Origin: Haloarcula sp. H-GB4
Lineage (GTDB): Archaea; Halobacteriota; Halobacteria; Halobacteriales; Haloarculaceae
Direction: 5' to 3'
Assembly (NCBI RefSeq): GCF_030848575.1
Contig: NZ_JAVDDX010000001.1
Span: 186,001 to 250,000 of the forward strand
DNA: 64,000 nt
A program made the position numbers and the translations under genes. The notes under the pieces are model-generated. The model was not told the origin of the DNA and ran no database searches. It saw only the letters and a program-made list of their open reading frames with translations. Below are positions 52,397 to 62,463 of the stretch, one piece after another. Each line of letters begins with the position of its first letter. Position 1 is the first letter of the stretch.

Positions 52397-54502
52397 ATGA
52401 CCGACCGGGAAAGCCTATCCCGCCGTGCGGTTCTACAGACGGTCGCCGGAGCCGGCCTCGTATCCGTCGCCGGCTGTTCGGCGCTCGAAAGCGAAAGCGA
52501 CGACGCGGCCTCGACAGTCGAGGGCGAACGCGCCGAAGAACTCGCCCGACGGTTCGCGCCGACGCTGTACTTCGACCGGGCGGAGCCGTGGTTTCCGACG
52601 GACCCGCGACCGTACACCAGTGAACAGGACGGAGAAACTGTCGTCGACGGGTTCGACGCCTTCGACGGCTATCACGAGCGGATGACCGACGGGGAGCCGC
52701 CGGACCCGACGGCGTTCTACCACGTCGTCGAGTACGAGAACTCGCCGCTGGCGGCCGTCCAGTTCTGGTTCTATTCGGCGTTCGACCAGTTCACGACGAA
52801 CTTCCACTGGCACGACTGGGAGGTCCTGCACGTGTTCGTCGACACGGCGATGGGCGACCCGCAACTGTACGTCGCCAGCTCCCACTCCCGGAAGGTGCCC
52901 AACAACGAGTTCCTCGATCCTGATCCGGAGATGGTCCCGCGCATCCTCTCGGAACTGGGGTCACATTCCAGCGCGCTGTCGGTCAACGACGTTCGCGACC
53001 GGTTCACCCGGCTGCCGGAGGGCGACCGGTTCGCGGACATCACGAACAGCGCCGTCGAGACCATCGAGGATCTTGCGGAGATTCCCGTCGCCTATGGGCT
53101 CCCGCGCGACGAGGGCTCCCGACTCCCGTACCTCGTTCCGGAGTACGAGGGCGCGCCGCTGTACGAACACGAGCAACTGCCGTCGGTCAGTCGCGAGGAC
53201 CTCATCTCGGAGTCGCTCACCGTCCGCTCGTTCGACAGCCTCACCGAACCGCCGTCGGACCTGCCGACGCGGGAGACGGGACTCGTGTTCCAGCACACCG
53301 ACCGCGGCGAGGCTGACCCGGACATCGAGTACGACCTCATACCGAGTAGCGAACTGGAACACATCGCCGATTTCACCGGCCCGCAGTTGAGCTTCGAGTT
53401 CGCAGTACCCGAGTTCGCCGAGGACGCCGTCTCGGGGCATATCACGACGACGGGTGCGCCCTGGAACCAGCCCCGCTACGAGAACCCCGCTGCGGACATC
53501 TCCGAGCCGAACCACCGGGCGGCGCTGGCCGAGCGCTACGACGCCATCGGCGCGCCGGCGGAGATACGGACCGTCGTCGCCAGCCTCTCAGAAGCTGTCT
53601 CGAACGACGACGCCCCCGAGAACGAGGGGCTCACGACCGAGGACACGACCGTCGAGTCCGTCGCCCTACTGGAGAGCGACCCCGAGGCCATCCCGACCTT
53701 TTCGGGCTTAGCCGTTGTTCAAGACGTGCCCACGGGTGAACACCGGTTCACGGTCAACGGGGCCGGCGTCGCGCCACACAGCGAGACAGTATCGGTCCCT
53801 GAAACGAGCGAGACCGAGGGACCGACCAGAGCCGGTGTCGACGGCGAGGTCCCACTCGTCGCCCGGGAGAACGCCACCCGTCTTGAAGTCGACCCGTCAG
53901 GGGCCGACAGCAACCTCACCGACCTCGCCGTCGAGGATGACTTCGCCGGCCGGCTGTACGACGCCCCACTCTCGGAACCCGACGCCGTGTACGTCCACGG
54001 CGGCGGCGCGTACACGACGGAGGTCCGGGACCGCGACGACGAGGTCGGTGCGTTCCGGGTGAACCCGGAGCCTGAGGCCGACATTGCCGCACAGATCGAA
54101 CAGCCCCGAACCGGAAAGGCGTCGCTGGCGTCATTTCTCGTCGACATCGCCGAGGAGACGCGCCAAGCGGTGCTCGACGAGATGGACGATGACGGCGATT
54201 CTGACGATGATGACGGCACTTCCGAGAGTAGCGGCGGCTCCGGGAACGCTATCCAGGGCCTCGAACGGGCGCTCGCCGCTGTCGTCGAGGCTGCTAGGCG
54301 AGCGACGGAACGCGCAGAGGCCGGCGACCGCGGGAACGCTGACAAGCAACTCCAGGCCGTTGCCGACCGACTCCAGCGCGTCGCGACCAGAATCGAGGCC
54401 GCCAGCGACACCCTCTCTAACCCGCTATCGAACGCGGCTCGACGACGCCTGGAACAGGCCAACCGTCGGACAGAGCAGGCACAGGCCGCCGACAAACTGT
54501 GA
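52397..54502 (+). CDS. Large exported lipoprotein with a VPS62-like domain
   Basis: 701 residues. A Tat/lipobox leader (SRRAVLQTVAGAGLVSVAGC) anchors it outside. Residues about 45-170 resemble VPS62: FAPTLYFDRAEPWFPTDP, then QFWFYSAFDQFTTNFHWHDW and YVASSHSRK. The HDWE block followed by SSHS fits the GDWE...SxHS pattern of VPS62. The middle 300 residues are beta-rich without assignment. A Ser/Asp-rich linker near 600 leads to a helical C-terminal segment rich in Ala, Glu and Arg that may form a coiled coil. Function in archaea unknown. Confidence 0.82.
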   Translation: MTDRESLSRRAVLQTVAGAGLVSVAGCSALESESDDAASTVEGERAEELARRFAPTLYFDRAEPWFPTDPRPYTSEQDGETVVDGFDAFDGYHERMTDGEPPDPTAFYHVVEYENSPLAAVQFWFYSAFDQFTTNFHWHDWEVLHVFVDTAMGDPQLYVASSHSRKVPNNEFLDPDPEMVPRILSELGSHSSALSVNDVRDRFTRLPEGDRFADITNSAVETIEDLAEIPVAYGLPRDEGSRLPYLVPEYEGAPLYEHEQLPSVSREDLISESLTVRSFDSLTEPPSDLPTRETGLVFQHTDRGEADPDIEYDLIPSSELEHIADFTGPQLSFEFAVPEFAEDAVSGHITTTGAPWNQPRYENPAADISEPNHRAALAERYDAIGAPAEIRTVVASLSEAVSNDDAPENEGLTTEDTTVESVALLESDPEAIPTFSGLAVVQDVPTGEHRFTVNGAGVAPHSETVSVPETSETEGPTRAGVDGEVPLVARENATRLEVDPSGADSNLTDLAVEDDFAGRLYDAPLSEPDAVYVHGGGAYTTEVRDRDDEVGAFRVNPEPEADIAAQIEQPRTGKASLASFLVDIAEETRQAVLDEMDDDGDSDDDDGTSESSGGSGNAIQGLERALAAVVEAARRATERAEAGDRGNADKQLQAVADRLQRVATRIEAASDTLSNPLSNAARRRLEQANRRTEQAQAADKL

Positions 54503-54517
54503 GTGCCCATCCTATCC

Positions 54518-54643
54518 TCAGAGCCCGCCCCACCGGGCCAATGCGCCGGCAACGAGCACCAGTCCCCCGGCGATGAACGTTCCGGGGACCGGGAGGACAA
54601 ACAGTACAATACCGAGCAGGAGAACGATTGTCGATACTTTCAT
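54518..54643 (-). CDS. 41-residue two-helix membrane protein
   Basis: MKVSTIVLLLGIVLFVLPVP is followed by GTFIAGGLVLVAGALARWGGL. Two short hydrophobic helices are separated by a proline-rich turn. The compact sequence has a small Lys/Arg charge at each end. The frame extends upstream, but the ATG here begins the only plausible protein. It is convergent with the VPS62-like gene and 94 bases from the Nudix gene start. Confidence 0.65.
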   Translation of the reverse strand: MKVSTIVLLLGIVLFVLPVPGTFIAGGLVLVAGALARWGGL

Positions 54644-54737
54644 TCCATCTTCAGAGAGTGCGCCACGTCGTATCCGTCCGGTGCCTGCATTTGCGTGGAC
54701 CCGTGCTGACTTTGCCGGTGGGGACCACACTCTCCAT

Positions 54738-55283
54738 ATGGACGAGGAACTCGCCTGGGAGACGCTTGATGCCGAGACCGCCTACGCCTGTCCGGGGTTT
54801 GACGTCGTCCGTGAGGACGTCCGCTTCCCTGACGGCACGGAGGGAGAGTTCGACTACGTGCAGCACGGTGAGAGCGTCATCGTGCTCCCGTTTACCGCCG
54901 ACGGTGACGTGGTTGTCATCGAGGAGTGGCGACAGCCAGTCCGCCGGATCAACTACGGTCTGCCTGCCGGAACGATGGAAGACGAGGACGACGATCCAAG
55001 CGTCGCCGCCGCCCGCGAACTCCGCGAGGAAACCGGTTACGAGGCAGATACGCTCGACCACCTCTACACGGGCGAACCGGCCAACGGCAACACCGACTAC
55101 GTCTTCCACTACTACGTCGCACGCGGATGTGAGGCGACAGCCGACCAGAATCTAGACCACAACGAATCGATTCGGGTCGACACTGCCGACTTCGATTCGC
55201 TGGTCCAGTCGGTGCGCGACGGCACGCTCCGTGACAGTCGGTCTGCCGTAGGTATCATGTACTATGCCCTGTTCGAGGGTTGA
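54738..55283 (+). CDS. Nudix hydrolase (ADP-ribose pyrophosphatase-like)
   Basis: 181 residues from MDEELAWETLDAE. The Nudix box lies at about 93-115: GTMEDEDDDPSVAAARELRE, then ETGY, matching Gx5Ex7REUxEExGU. YVQHGESVIVLPF, EEWRQPVRR and the GLPAG just before the box are typical of ADP-sugar pyrophosphatases. A preferred substrate cannot be fixed. Confidence 0.9.
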   Translation: MDEELAWETLDAETAYACPGFDVVREDVRFPDGTEGEFDYVQHGESVIVLPFTADGDVVVIEEWRQPVRRINYGLPAGTMEDEDDDPSVAAARELREETGYEADTLDHLYTGEPANGNTDYVFHYYVARGCEATADQNLDHNESIRVDTADFDSLVQSVRDGTLRDSRSAVGIMYYALFEG

Positions 55284-55327
55284 ACCGACGACAGCTTGAT
55301 ACCTTGTGAAGTGGTATCGTATAGCAT

Positions 55328-55585
55328 ATGGCCTCGATTCCACTCGACGAACAAACGGAGCGCCGGCTTGATAAACTGCGTGCGGCCGTCCGCCGTCGGA
55401 CCGGCCAGCCGATTTCGCGGGCGGAACTGCTCGAACGGCTTGTCGAGGACGCCTACGGGTCCCGCGATGAGGTGGTTGCTATGTTCCGAACGTCACAGGC
55501 GTACGTCGCCGACGAGGACTCAGGGACCGTCCACCGACCCGAGCGAAAACTGGTGCCCGGCGGAGCGGAGCAGCCCGACGAATAG
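55328..55585 (+). CDS. Ribbon-helix-helix-like small protein
   Basis: 85 residues. [20 protein letters not shown] is strand plus helix, then [18 protein letters not shown] forms the second helix, a CopG-like arrangement. The C-terminal half is acidic and disordered. Possibly a DNA-binding repressor or antitoxin-like protein. No toxin gene is adjacent. It lies between the Nudix gene and tgtA in the same direction. Confidence 0.65.
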   Translation: MASIPLDEQTERRLDKLRAAVRRRTGQPISRAELLERLVEDAYGSRDEVVAMFRTSQAYVADEDSGTVHRPERKLVPGGAEQPDE

Positions 55586-55706
55586 CAGCGCTGTGCCCGC
55601 CGGCGCGTTGTTCGCGCCCAACCGCCGTTCTCGGCTGCCGCCAGCAACGAACGGCCAGCCACGGGGGAACACAACCCTTAGGCGCGCCCACCGACGACGA
55701 CGTGTA

Positions 55707-57179
55707 ATGACGAATTTCGAGGTCCGCCAGTACGACGCCGCGGGCCGGCTGGGCGAGCTAACGGTGCCACGGGCCGGCGTCACCGTCGAGACGCCGACTA
55801 TCCTGCCGGTGGTCAATCCCCACGTCCAGACGGTCGCACCGGCAACGTTGGCGTCGGAGTTCGGGGCGGAGATACTCATCACGAACAGCTACATCCTGCA
55901 CGGCTCCGATGACCTCCGTGAGCCCGTGCTGGAACAGGGCCTCCACGACCTGCTCGGGTTCGATGGGGCTATCATGACCGATTCCGGGTCCTTCCAGCTC
56001 GCCGAGTACGGCGATATCGACGTGACCACTGAAGAGATTCTGGAATTCCAGCACGAGATTGGCTCCGATATCGGCACGCCGGTGGACATCCCGACGCCGC
56101 CGGATGTGGACCGCGAGCGGGCGACCGAGGAACTCAAAACGACACAGGAACGGCTCGAACACGCTGCCACCGTCGACACCGGCGAGATGCTCGTCAGCGC
56201 GCCGGTTCAGGGAGCGACCTACCCGGATCTGCGGGAGCGCGCCGCTGCAGATGCCGTCTCCACGGGACTTGATGTGTTCCCGCTGGGAGCCGTCGTCCCG
56301 CTGATGAACGAGTATCGCTACGCCGACCTCGCGGATGTCGTCGCGGCCTGCAAGCGCGGGCTGGGTGAGGTCGGCCCGGTCCACCTGTTCGGCGCGGGCC
56401 ACCCGATGATGTTCGCGATGGCGGCGGCGCTGGGCTGTGACCTGTTCGATTCGGCGGCATACGCGCTGTACGCTCGCGACGACCGGTATCTCACGGTGCA
56501 GGGGACGGAACTGCTGTCCGAACTAACCTACTTCCCGTGTCACTGTCCGGTCTGTACAGACCACACACCGGCGGAACTCGATGCGATGGACGCTGACCAG
56601 CGCGAGGAACTGCTTGCGCGACACAACCTCCACGTCACCTACGGCGAAATTCGGACGGTCAAACAGGCGATTCGCTCGGGCAACCTCATGGAACTGGTCG
56701 ACAGCCGCGCCCGTGGTCATCCGGAGATGCTCGACGGCTACCGCGCGCTTCTCGACCACGCCGAGCAACTCGAACGCACTGATCCCGTCTCGAAGGACGC
56801 GTTCTTTTACACCTCGAACGAAAGCGCTCGTCGGCCCGAGGTCCGACGCCATCAGGACCGACTGGAGCGTCTCCCGGTTGAGGGCGAGGAGGTGCTGCTG
56901 ACCGAAGGCAGCTCCAGTGCACAGTACGACGAGAGCTGGGGCGTCCTGCCCCCGTTTGGTCCGTATCCGCGCGAACTCGCCGACACCTATCCGCTGACCG
57001 CAGAAACGCCGGACCGGACCGACCGAGCAGCCTACGAGACCGCGGCCACAGGCGTCCGGCGGCTGGTCGAACTCCATCCTGACGTGTCGTTCACGCTGGT
57101 CCACGACGACTGGCCGGCGACGGCGCTCGACCGCGTGCCCGAGGGCGTTCGCCTGCGTGACCTGCACGCCCGCGACTGA
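55707..57179 (+). CDS. tgtA: Archaeal tRNA-guanine transglycosylase
   Basis: 490 residues from [18 protein letters not shown]. It swaps guanine-15 of archaeal tRNA for preQ0, the first tRNA-bound step of archaeosine formation. The catalytic aspartate is in [17 protein letters not shown] and the second in [15 protein letters not shown]. The zinc site is CHCPVC with a later histidine. A long upstream frame is rejected, as CCCTTAGGC lies 24-32 bases before the chosen ATG. The archaeosine genes arcS and raSEA follow at 59.7 and 63.3 kb. Confidence 0.95.
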   Translation: MTNFEVRQYDAAGRLGELTVPRAGVTVETPTILPVVNPHVQTVAPATLASEFGAEILITNSYILHGSDDLREPVLEQGLHDLLGFDGAIMTDSGSFQLAEYGDIDVTTEEILEFQHEIGSDIGTPVDIPTPPDVDRERATEELKTTQERLEHAATVDTGEMLVSAPVQGATYPDLRERAAADAVSTGLDVFPLGAVVPLMNEYRYADLADVVAACKRGLGEVGPVHLFGAGHPMMFAMAAALGCDLFDSAAYALYARDDRYLTVQGTELLSELTYFPCHCPVCTDHTPAELDAMDADQREELLARHNLHVTYGEIRTVKQAIRSGNLMELVDSRARGHPEMLDGYRALLDHAEQLERTDPVSKDAFFYTSNESARRPEVRRHQDRLERLPVEGEEVLLTEGSSSAQYDESWGVLPPFGPYPRELADTYPLTAETPDRTDRAAYETAATGVRRLVELHPDVSFTLVHDDWPATALDRVPEGVRLRDLHARD

Positions 57180-57205
57180 TCTGTTTTAATCTTCTCGTCC
57201 GCCGG

Positions 57206-58081
57206 TCAGATCGTCGGCACATCAACGTCCGCATCGGCAGCCTCACGCCACGAATGGGTCGGCTCCCAGCCAAGCATCGCTGTGGCTTTGGCCGTCGAGT
57301 ACGCCGCGGCGTCCTCCTCGACCGTGCAGTCGTCCGGAACGTTGCCGTACTGCTCGCGCATGAGGTCGACCAGCGACCGGCCCAGCGCGTTGTCGGGTCC
57401 CACGCAGTTGAACGCCTCGTGCCCTGTGACCTCGGCGGTGAGGGTGGCCTCGACGAGGTCGACCACGTCCCGCACGTCGACGTACGACCAGTAGTTGCCC
57501 GCCCCGGCCGCGAGGTCATCGACGTACTCCTCGTCTCGACAGGGGTACTCACCGGGAATCTGTATCCACGAGGGGCGAATCGACGCCACAGAGATGCCGT
57601 CCCGGCGCGCAATCGTCTTCCCAATCTCCTCTGTGACGACCTTCGAGAGCCCGTAGTCGTCTTCCGGTCTGCACGCGTGCTCTTCCGTGATCGGGAGTTC
57701 GTCCGGAACGGGGGTCTCCTCGGCGAAAAAGAAGCCGTACGCGCCGTCCGAAGAGCCCTGCACCACGTCAGCGCCGACGCGGCCGGCCGCTGAGAGGACA
57801 TTGTGTGCCGCCAGCGTATTATTCTGAAACAGGTCTACCCCGGGGTGGTTCCCGGCGACCGGAATCGCCGCCCAGTGGACCACTGCATCCGGGTCGATGG
57901 CGGTGAGCGCGTCAAAGACGCTCCCAGCGTCTGTCAGATCGAGTGCCCGGTATCCGACAGCCGGATGGCCCTCATCGTTGGGGAGTCGACGGTCAAGGAC
58001 TGTTACGTTGTGCGGTCCAGCGAGCCGCTCGACGATCCAGCGTCCGGAACTCCCTCGGCCGCCGGTCACAACAATATTCAT
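57206..58081 (-). CDS. NAD-dependent epimerase/dehydratase, specificity unknown
   Basis: 291 residues from MNIVVTGGRGSSGRWIVE. The Rossmann motif is GGRGSSG. Other elements: HWAAIPVAGNHPG, QGSSDGAYGFF (serine region) and DDYGLSKVVTEE with the catalytic Tyr-x3-Lys. Leftward, on the opposite strand to flanking tgtA. Sugar epimerases of this sort act on nucleotide sugars or uronates. The adjacent alginate-lyase-like gene hints at uronate metabolism (inference). Confidence 0.85.
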   Translation of the reverse strand: MNIVVTGGRGSSGRWIVERLAGPHNVTVLDRRLPNDEGHPAVGYRALDLTDAGSVFDALTAIDPDAVVHWAAIPVAGNHPGVDLFQNNTLAAHNVLSAAGRVGADVVQGSSDGAYGFFFAEETPVPDELPITEEHACRPEDDYGLSKVVTEEIGKTIARRDGISVASIRPSWIQIPGEYPCRDEEYVDDLAAGAGNYWSYVDVRDVVDLVEATLTAEVTGHEAFNCVGPDNALGRSLVDLMREQYGNVPDDCTVEEDAAAYSTAKATAMLGWEPTHSWREAADADVDVPTI

Positions 58082-58156
58082 ACCGGATCTGAAACCGCTG
58101 GCATCCAAAGCGTGGTGGTGTGACTGCGCATTCGGGAACGGGGCTTGCTCGACCCG

Positions 58157-59479
58157 CTACAGATCAAGCCGGAACCGCTCGCCGTGCGTGAACGTCGTCC
58201 AGCCGAGGATGCGTTCGTCCCGATGCGGTCGGTCGGGATTGTCGATTGCCGCCTGCTGGGCCGAAACGTATGTCGGGACGTTCTTCACCGGCTGTCCGCT
58301 TTGCTTGAGCGCTTTCAGATACGTGTCTTTCTCGTAGTACGAGTATGCCACCTCGTACACTGAGGACGCAGCTTCCTGCTTTCTGGCGGGGAAGCCGTCA
58401 CTGTTGACGAACCGGTCGGGGTCTCCCTCGCCCATCGCTTCCCAGGCTTCTGGATCGGCCACGTATGGCGCGTGGGCGTCGAGAATCCGCTCAATCGCCC
58501 CCTTGTCACCGTCGAATTTCTGGTACTCGTACAGCGTGGGGCCATCGAGTTTGTCGGCGTAGAGCCGGCTGAGTTCCGCACCGGTGAGCAGCGCCTTCGC
58601 CGCGTACAGCGAGTACGCCAGGCTTGACGAGCGACCGATCTCATGTTCCAGCAGGCCGTCTTCCCGGAGCTGGGTGAAGCCCGTCTCGCGGTTACGCTGC
58701 ATCGCCTTCCGGAACCGGCCCCAGTCACGGAGGTACACTGACCCAGCAGCGTGGGTCATCTCTTGCCAGTTGAAGATATTCTGTTGCCCCATCTCGGTTG
58801 GAATACCATGGCCAACGTCGTCTAAGAACGTCCGAACCCACTCCTGTAGGCCGGTCTCTGAGCCGACACTGTCGTCGTTCCACGCTTCGTGGCCGCGAAC
58901 GAGTTCCGCGCCCCACCACATTTTTGGGAGCGTGATGAACTGTTCGATGCTGTTTGTTTTGACAGGGGCCATGTAGGTCTCCGAACGCAGGAACCAGTGG
59001 TTCAGTAGCTCGATGGCTTTCTCGGCGTACTGGTCCGCGCCGGTGTACTGGTAGGCGAGGCCAAGGTCACGGATCCGATCCCCCGTCCTGATGGCGGCGA
59101 CGTAGTCCTTGCGCGCTCCGGGGTCTTCGGGCCCTTTCGTTTTGAACTCGTGGCCGTCGCCGTTGTCGGTGACACTCTCTGGGTCCGCCGCCATCGCGTC
59201 GCGGACATCGTCCATGAAGGCCTTGTGGGCCTCCGTCCACGGGCTGTCACCGTTCTCGACACGGGACTGTACCGCAGCCAGCGCGTCGAGATGAATGAAC
59301 ATTGCGGGCCTGCTTTCCGCTGTTGACTCGGATACCTGTTCTGTCGCTGTCGGTTCCGTCTCGTCTGACGCGGCCCTCGCACCCGAGTCTCCCGAGGAGA
59401 GGCCAGTCGAACAGCCCCCCAGCGCTGTGGCTGTCCCCGAGAGGGCGAGCAACACGTCTCGTCGTGTCTGTCGCTGCAC
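58157..59479 (-). CDS. Exported alginate-lyase-family lipoprotein
   Basis: 440 residues. The leader RRDVLLALSGTATALGGC is Tat plus lipobox, followed by a Ser/Glu/Thr linker. The mature part is helical like an alpha/alpha barrel: LGLAYQYTGADQYAEKAIEL, TLPKMWWGAELVRGHEAW, QNIFNWQEMTHAAG and LLEHEIGRSSSLAYSLYAA. These match the Alginate_lyase family, whose members cleave uronic-acid polysaccharides. Specificity is unproven. The start codon is GTG; a TATA-like CTATAGG lies about 19-26 bases upstream. Confidence 0.82.
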   Translation of the reverse strand: MQRQTRRDVLLALSGTATALGGCSTGLSSGDSGARAASDETEPTATEQVSESTAESRPAMFIHLDALAAVQSRVENGDSPWTEAHKAFMDDVRDAMAADPESVTDNGDGHEFKTKGPEDPGARKDYVAAIRTGDRIRDLGLAYQYTGADQYAEKAIELLNHWFLRSETYMAPVKTNSIEQFITLPKMWWGAELVRGHEAWNDDSVGSETGLQEWVRTFLDDVGHGIPTEMGQQNIFNWQEMTHAAGSVYLRDWGRFRKAMQRNRETGFTQLREDGLLEHEIGRSSSLAYSLYAAKALLTGAELSRLYADKLDGPTLYEYQKFDGDKGAIERILDAHAPYVADPEAWEAMGEGDPDRFVNSDGFPARKQEAASSVYEVAYSYYEKDTYLKALKQSGQPVKNVPTYVSAQQAAIDNPDRPHRDERILGWTTFTHGERFRLDL

Positions 59480-59670
59480 GAACGGTCAGCCGTCCCCTAT
59501 AGATTTAGTTAGGACCCAGCTAATCAGCGGATAGCGGCCTGTTCGCGATAATCATGGTCACATAACTGCCGATCAGGATGGCATCTGCTGGATTTGACCG
59601 TCGCTTCGGTCGCGGGGGCGGTGCTGGCCCAAAGGCAAGATAGTTGGTCGCGCGTGGCTGACGCCATTGC

Positions 59671-61458
59671 ATGACCGACTACTTCGAGGTCCACGAGCGT
59701 GACAGCGCCGCGCGAGTGGGTGAGTTGCGCCTCGCCGACTCCGTGACGACACCGGCGCTGGTCGACGACGTGGACACTGAGACGCCGGGCGATTGCCGAC
59801 ACGTCCTTGCTGACGCCGGAAGCCGCTGGTCCACCGAGCAAGACGCCCCCGACGGCGACGACTCGCTACTCACTGTTTTGCCCCACCGCGGACTCCCCGC
59901 CGGCACGCCGGACGAAGTCGCCGAGGCTTTCGCCGTCGACTATCCCGATGTTGCGTTCCCAAGTGCGGCCGTTGTTTCCCCTGATACCGCGACCAACCAC
60001 GGCAGCGACGCCTACGTCCTCGCTGGCGCGCCCGGCTACGTCGGGCACGCGTCGGCGTTCGTCGATGCCGTTACGACCGTCCGTGAGACAATCCCCGCGG
60101 ACACCGCGCTCTACCTGCCTGGCGTTGCAACGCCGCGAAACGTTGCGACGCTCGTCTACGCCGGTGTCGACCTCGTGGACCCCGACCGCGCCGTCATCCG
60201 TGGGACCGAGGGCCGGTATCTCACGACCGACGAGGCGTACTTCCTCGAAGACCTCGATGAGTTACCGTGTGCGTGTCCAGCCTGCCAGCAGCCACGTTCG
60301 GAGTTCAACCGCGAGGACTGCGCCGAACACAACGTCAACGCGCTCGCTGCGGAACTCCGGCGGGTCCGCCGCCGGATTCGTGATGGTCGCCTCCGTGACT
60401 ATGTCGAGGGACAGGCCAGACAGAACAACTGGCTCACCGCGACGTTCCGACAGCTGGATCAGGAGTACGGCTACTTGGAGGAGCGAACGCCGCTCATCCG
60501 GCGCGCTGACCTCTCGGCGGCCAGCGACGACTCGCTCCGGCGGGTCGAAATCCAGCGCTTCGCCGAGCGCGTCACCGACCGCTACGTACCACGGTTCGAT
60601 GACCGCCCGCTCGTGCTGGTCCCGTGCTCGGCACGGAAACCCTACAGCGATTCCCAGAGCCACAAGCAGTACCACGACGCCATCAAGTGGCGCGCCCACG
60701 TCGTCTCGATGACATCGCCCATCGGCGTCGTGCCACAGGAACTCGAACTCACCTACCCCGCACAGCACTACGACTCCGTCGTCACGGGCAACTGGACTGC
60801 CACCGAAATCGAGTTCGTCAGTCGCGTGCTCGAACGCTATTTAGAAGGGACTGACTACCCGGAGATTATTGCCCACGTACCCGGCGAAGGCTACCGCGAC
60901 ATCTGCGAGCGCGTGGCTGATTCGCTGGACCGGGAGTTCACCTACACGGTTACCGACCACCCGACGACGGCAGATTCGCTGGGGAACCTCGCTGCCGAAC
61001 TGGAAGGCTGGGACCGCTATCCGAAACGAGAACGCGAACACAACACTATCCGCGCCGTCGCCGACTACCAGTTTGGTGAAGGCGCGGGCGACGAACTGTT
61101 CGACGACCTCTCGACACAGGGCAGGTATCCGCAACTCCGTGCCGACGACGCCGACGGAGAACAGCTAGCGGCGCTGGCCCAGCAGTATGGCGTGCTCTCG
61201 CTGACCACCGCCGGGGCGCGTCGCTGGGTCGAGAGCGATGTTCCGACAAAAACCGTCGAGATCGAACCGTTTGTCCCCCACGGCTCGGTACTGGCGCCGG
61301 GGATCACGGACGCTAGCGACGACATCCGCGTCGGCGACGACGTGGTGATTCAGGGCGACGCGGCCTTCGGCGTCGGTCGCGCACAGATGAGCGGCCAGGA
61401 GATGCAGTCCTCGACACGAGGTATCGCCGTCCAGATGCGCCACACCGAAGAACTGTAA
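59671..61458 (+). CDS. arcS: Archaeosine synthase ArcS (TgtA2)
   Basis: 595 residues. Paralogous to TgtA but its catalytic core differs. The diagnostic motif PCSARKPYSDSQSH is present, plus a zinc site (CACPAC) and GEGYRDICERVADSL. A PUA domain forms the C-terminus (VLAPGITDASDDIRVGDD). ArcS attaches lysine to preQ0 in tRNA position 15, and RaSEA then completes archaeosine (established). The start follows a 190-base gap after the alginate-lyase gene. Confidence 0.95.
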   Translation: MTDYFEVHERDSAARVGELRLADSVTTPALVDDVDTETPGDCRHVLADAGSRWSTEQDAPDGDDSLLTVLPHRGLPAGTPDEVAEAFAVDYPDVAFPSAAVVSPDTATNHGSDAYVLAGAPGYVGHASAFVDAVTTVRETIPADTALYLPGVATPRNVATLVYAGVDLVDPDRAVIRGTEGRYLTTDEAYFLEDLDELPCACPACQQPRSEFNREDCAEHNVNALAAELRRVRRRIRDGRLRDYVEGQARQNNWLTATFRQLDQEYGYLEERTPLIRRADLSAASDDSLRRVEIQRFAERVTDRYVPRFDDRPLVLVPCSARKPYSDSQSHKQYHDAIKWRAHVVSMTSPIGVVPQELELTYPAQHYDSVVTGNWTATEIEFVSRVLERYLEGTDYPEIIAHVPGEGYRDICERVADSLDREFTYTVTDHPTTADSLGNLAAELEGWDRYPKREREHNTIRAVADYQFGEGAGDELFDDLSTQGRYPQLRADDADGEQLAALAQQYGVLSLTTAGARRWVESDVPTKTVEIEPFVPHGSVLAPGITDASDDIRVGDDVVIQGDAAFGVGRAQMSGQEMQSSTRGIAVQMRHTEEL

Positions 61459-61490
61459 TTTTATTTTCTGCAGAGTAGAATCGGACGCAG

Positions 61491-62423
61491 ATGGTCGATG
61501 CCTTTACGCTCTATCTGGTTGGGATCGGTGTTCTGGGCGTTGGTTTCTTTGCCGTCTATGTTTACTACGAGTTTCAGACGGCGGCGGGTCGACCCTACCG
61601 GCAACGGGGCGTCACTCGGCGCGGTATCACGGGTGCCACGGTCGTCCCGCTTGCGACAGTCCTGCTGTTCGGGTTCGTGGGCGAGGTGAACATCTTCGCC
61701 TCCGACGACGTGCTCAGGGCCGTCGGCTACGCGACTGTCGTCCTCTTGTTCGTGTTCGCCGCTGGGCTGATCGGTCTGAATATCTCTCACACGCTCGGGC
61801 GGCGGTGGCGACGACTGCACCCCGACAACGACGTGCCGACCGGGACCCTCGAATCCGGCGAGGTGGCCTGCACTGGCGAGGTGACGGCCGCCGCCGTCGG
61901 CACGGCACCGGTCACGGACCGCCGGGCTGTCTGCTGGTCGTGGCACGTCGAGGTGTTGAACCCTCACGGCGTCGGGAGCAAGGGGGACCAGTTCACCACC
62001 GTCGAGGCAGACCAGGGCGGTGTCACGTTCGCTGTCGACGACGGGACCGGGCCCGTCCTGGTCGACCCCAAGGAGGCGACGCTCGACCTGTCCTCGACGC
62101 GGGCGCTGTCCTTCGATTCCGAGGACGGGCCGCCCCCGGCGTTTCCGAACCCAGCCCCGAAAGTCGAACGGACGCACGACGACAAGCCCCGGACCTACGA
62201 GGAGTCCATCGTAGCACCGGGCGACCGGGTTGCTATCGCCGGGACCGCAAGTGAGACCGCGGACGGCCTCCTCGTCTCCGGGCCCGACGCCCACGTCGCC
62301 ATCGGGTCGCTTTCGACGGTGGCCACCCGGTACCGGAACAAAGCGCTGCTGTACGGGCTGGCGGGGGTCGTCGGTGTCGGCGTCGCCGTCGACTGGCTGG
62401 CGGCGCTGTACGGCGTCTTCTGA
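61491..62423 (+). CDS. Membrane protein with a GIDE-like domain
   Basis: 310 residues. Three N-terminal helices (about 4-26, 45-64, 75-97), then a large hydrophilic part with GEVACTGEVTAAAVGTAP, CWSWHVEVLN and DDGTGPVLVDPKEATL, and a C-terminal helix (ALLYGLAGVVGVGVAVDWLA). The hydrophilic part resembles the GIDE domain of E3 MUL1-like membrane proteins, in which the beta-rich block is typical. No RING finger is present. Function unknown. Starts 32 bases after arcS. Confidence 0.72.
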   Translation: MVDAFTLYLVGIGVLGVGFFAVYVYYEFQTAAGRPYRQRGVTRRGITGATVVPLATVLLFGFVGEVNIFASDDVLRAVGYATVVLLFVFAAGLIGLNISHTLGRRWRRLHPDNDVPTGTLESGEVACTGEVTAAAVGTAPVTDRRAVCWSWHVEVLNPHGVGSKGDQFTTVEADQGGVTFAVDDGTGPVLVDPKEATLDLSSTRALSFDSEDGPPPAFPNPAPKVERTHDDKPRTYEESIVAPGDRVAIAGTASETADGLLVSGPDAHVAIGSLSTVATRYRNKALLYGLAGVVGVGVAVDWLAALYGVF

Positions 62424-62463
62424 GCATCGGGGGGCTTATCGACGACGGGGGCCGACACCAGCT

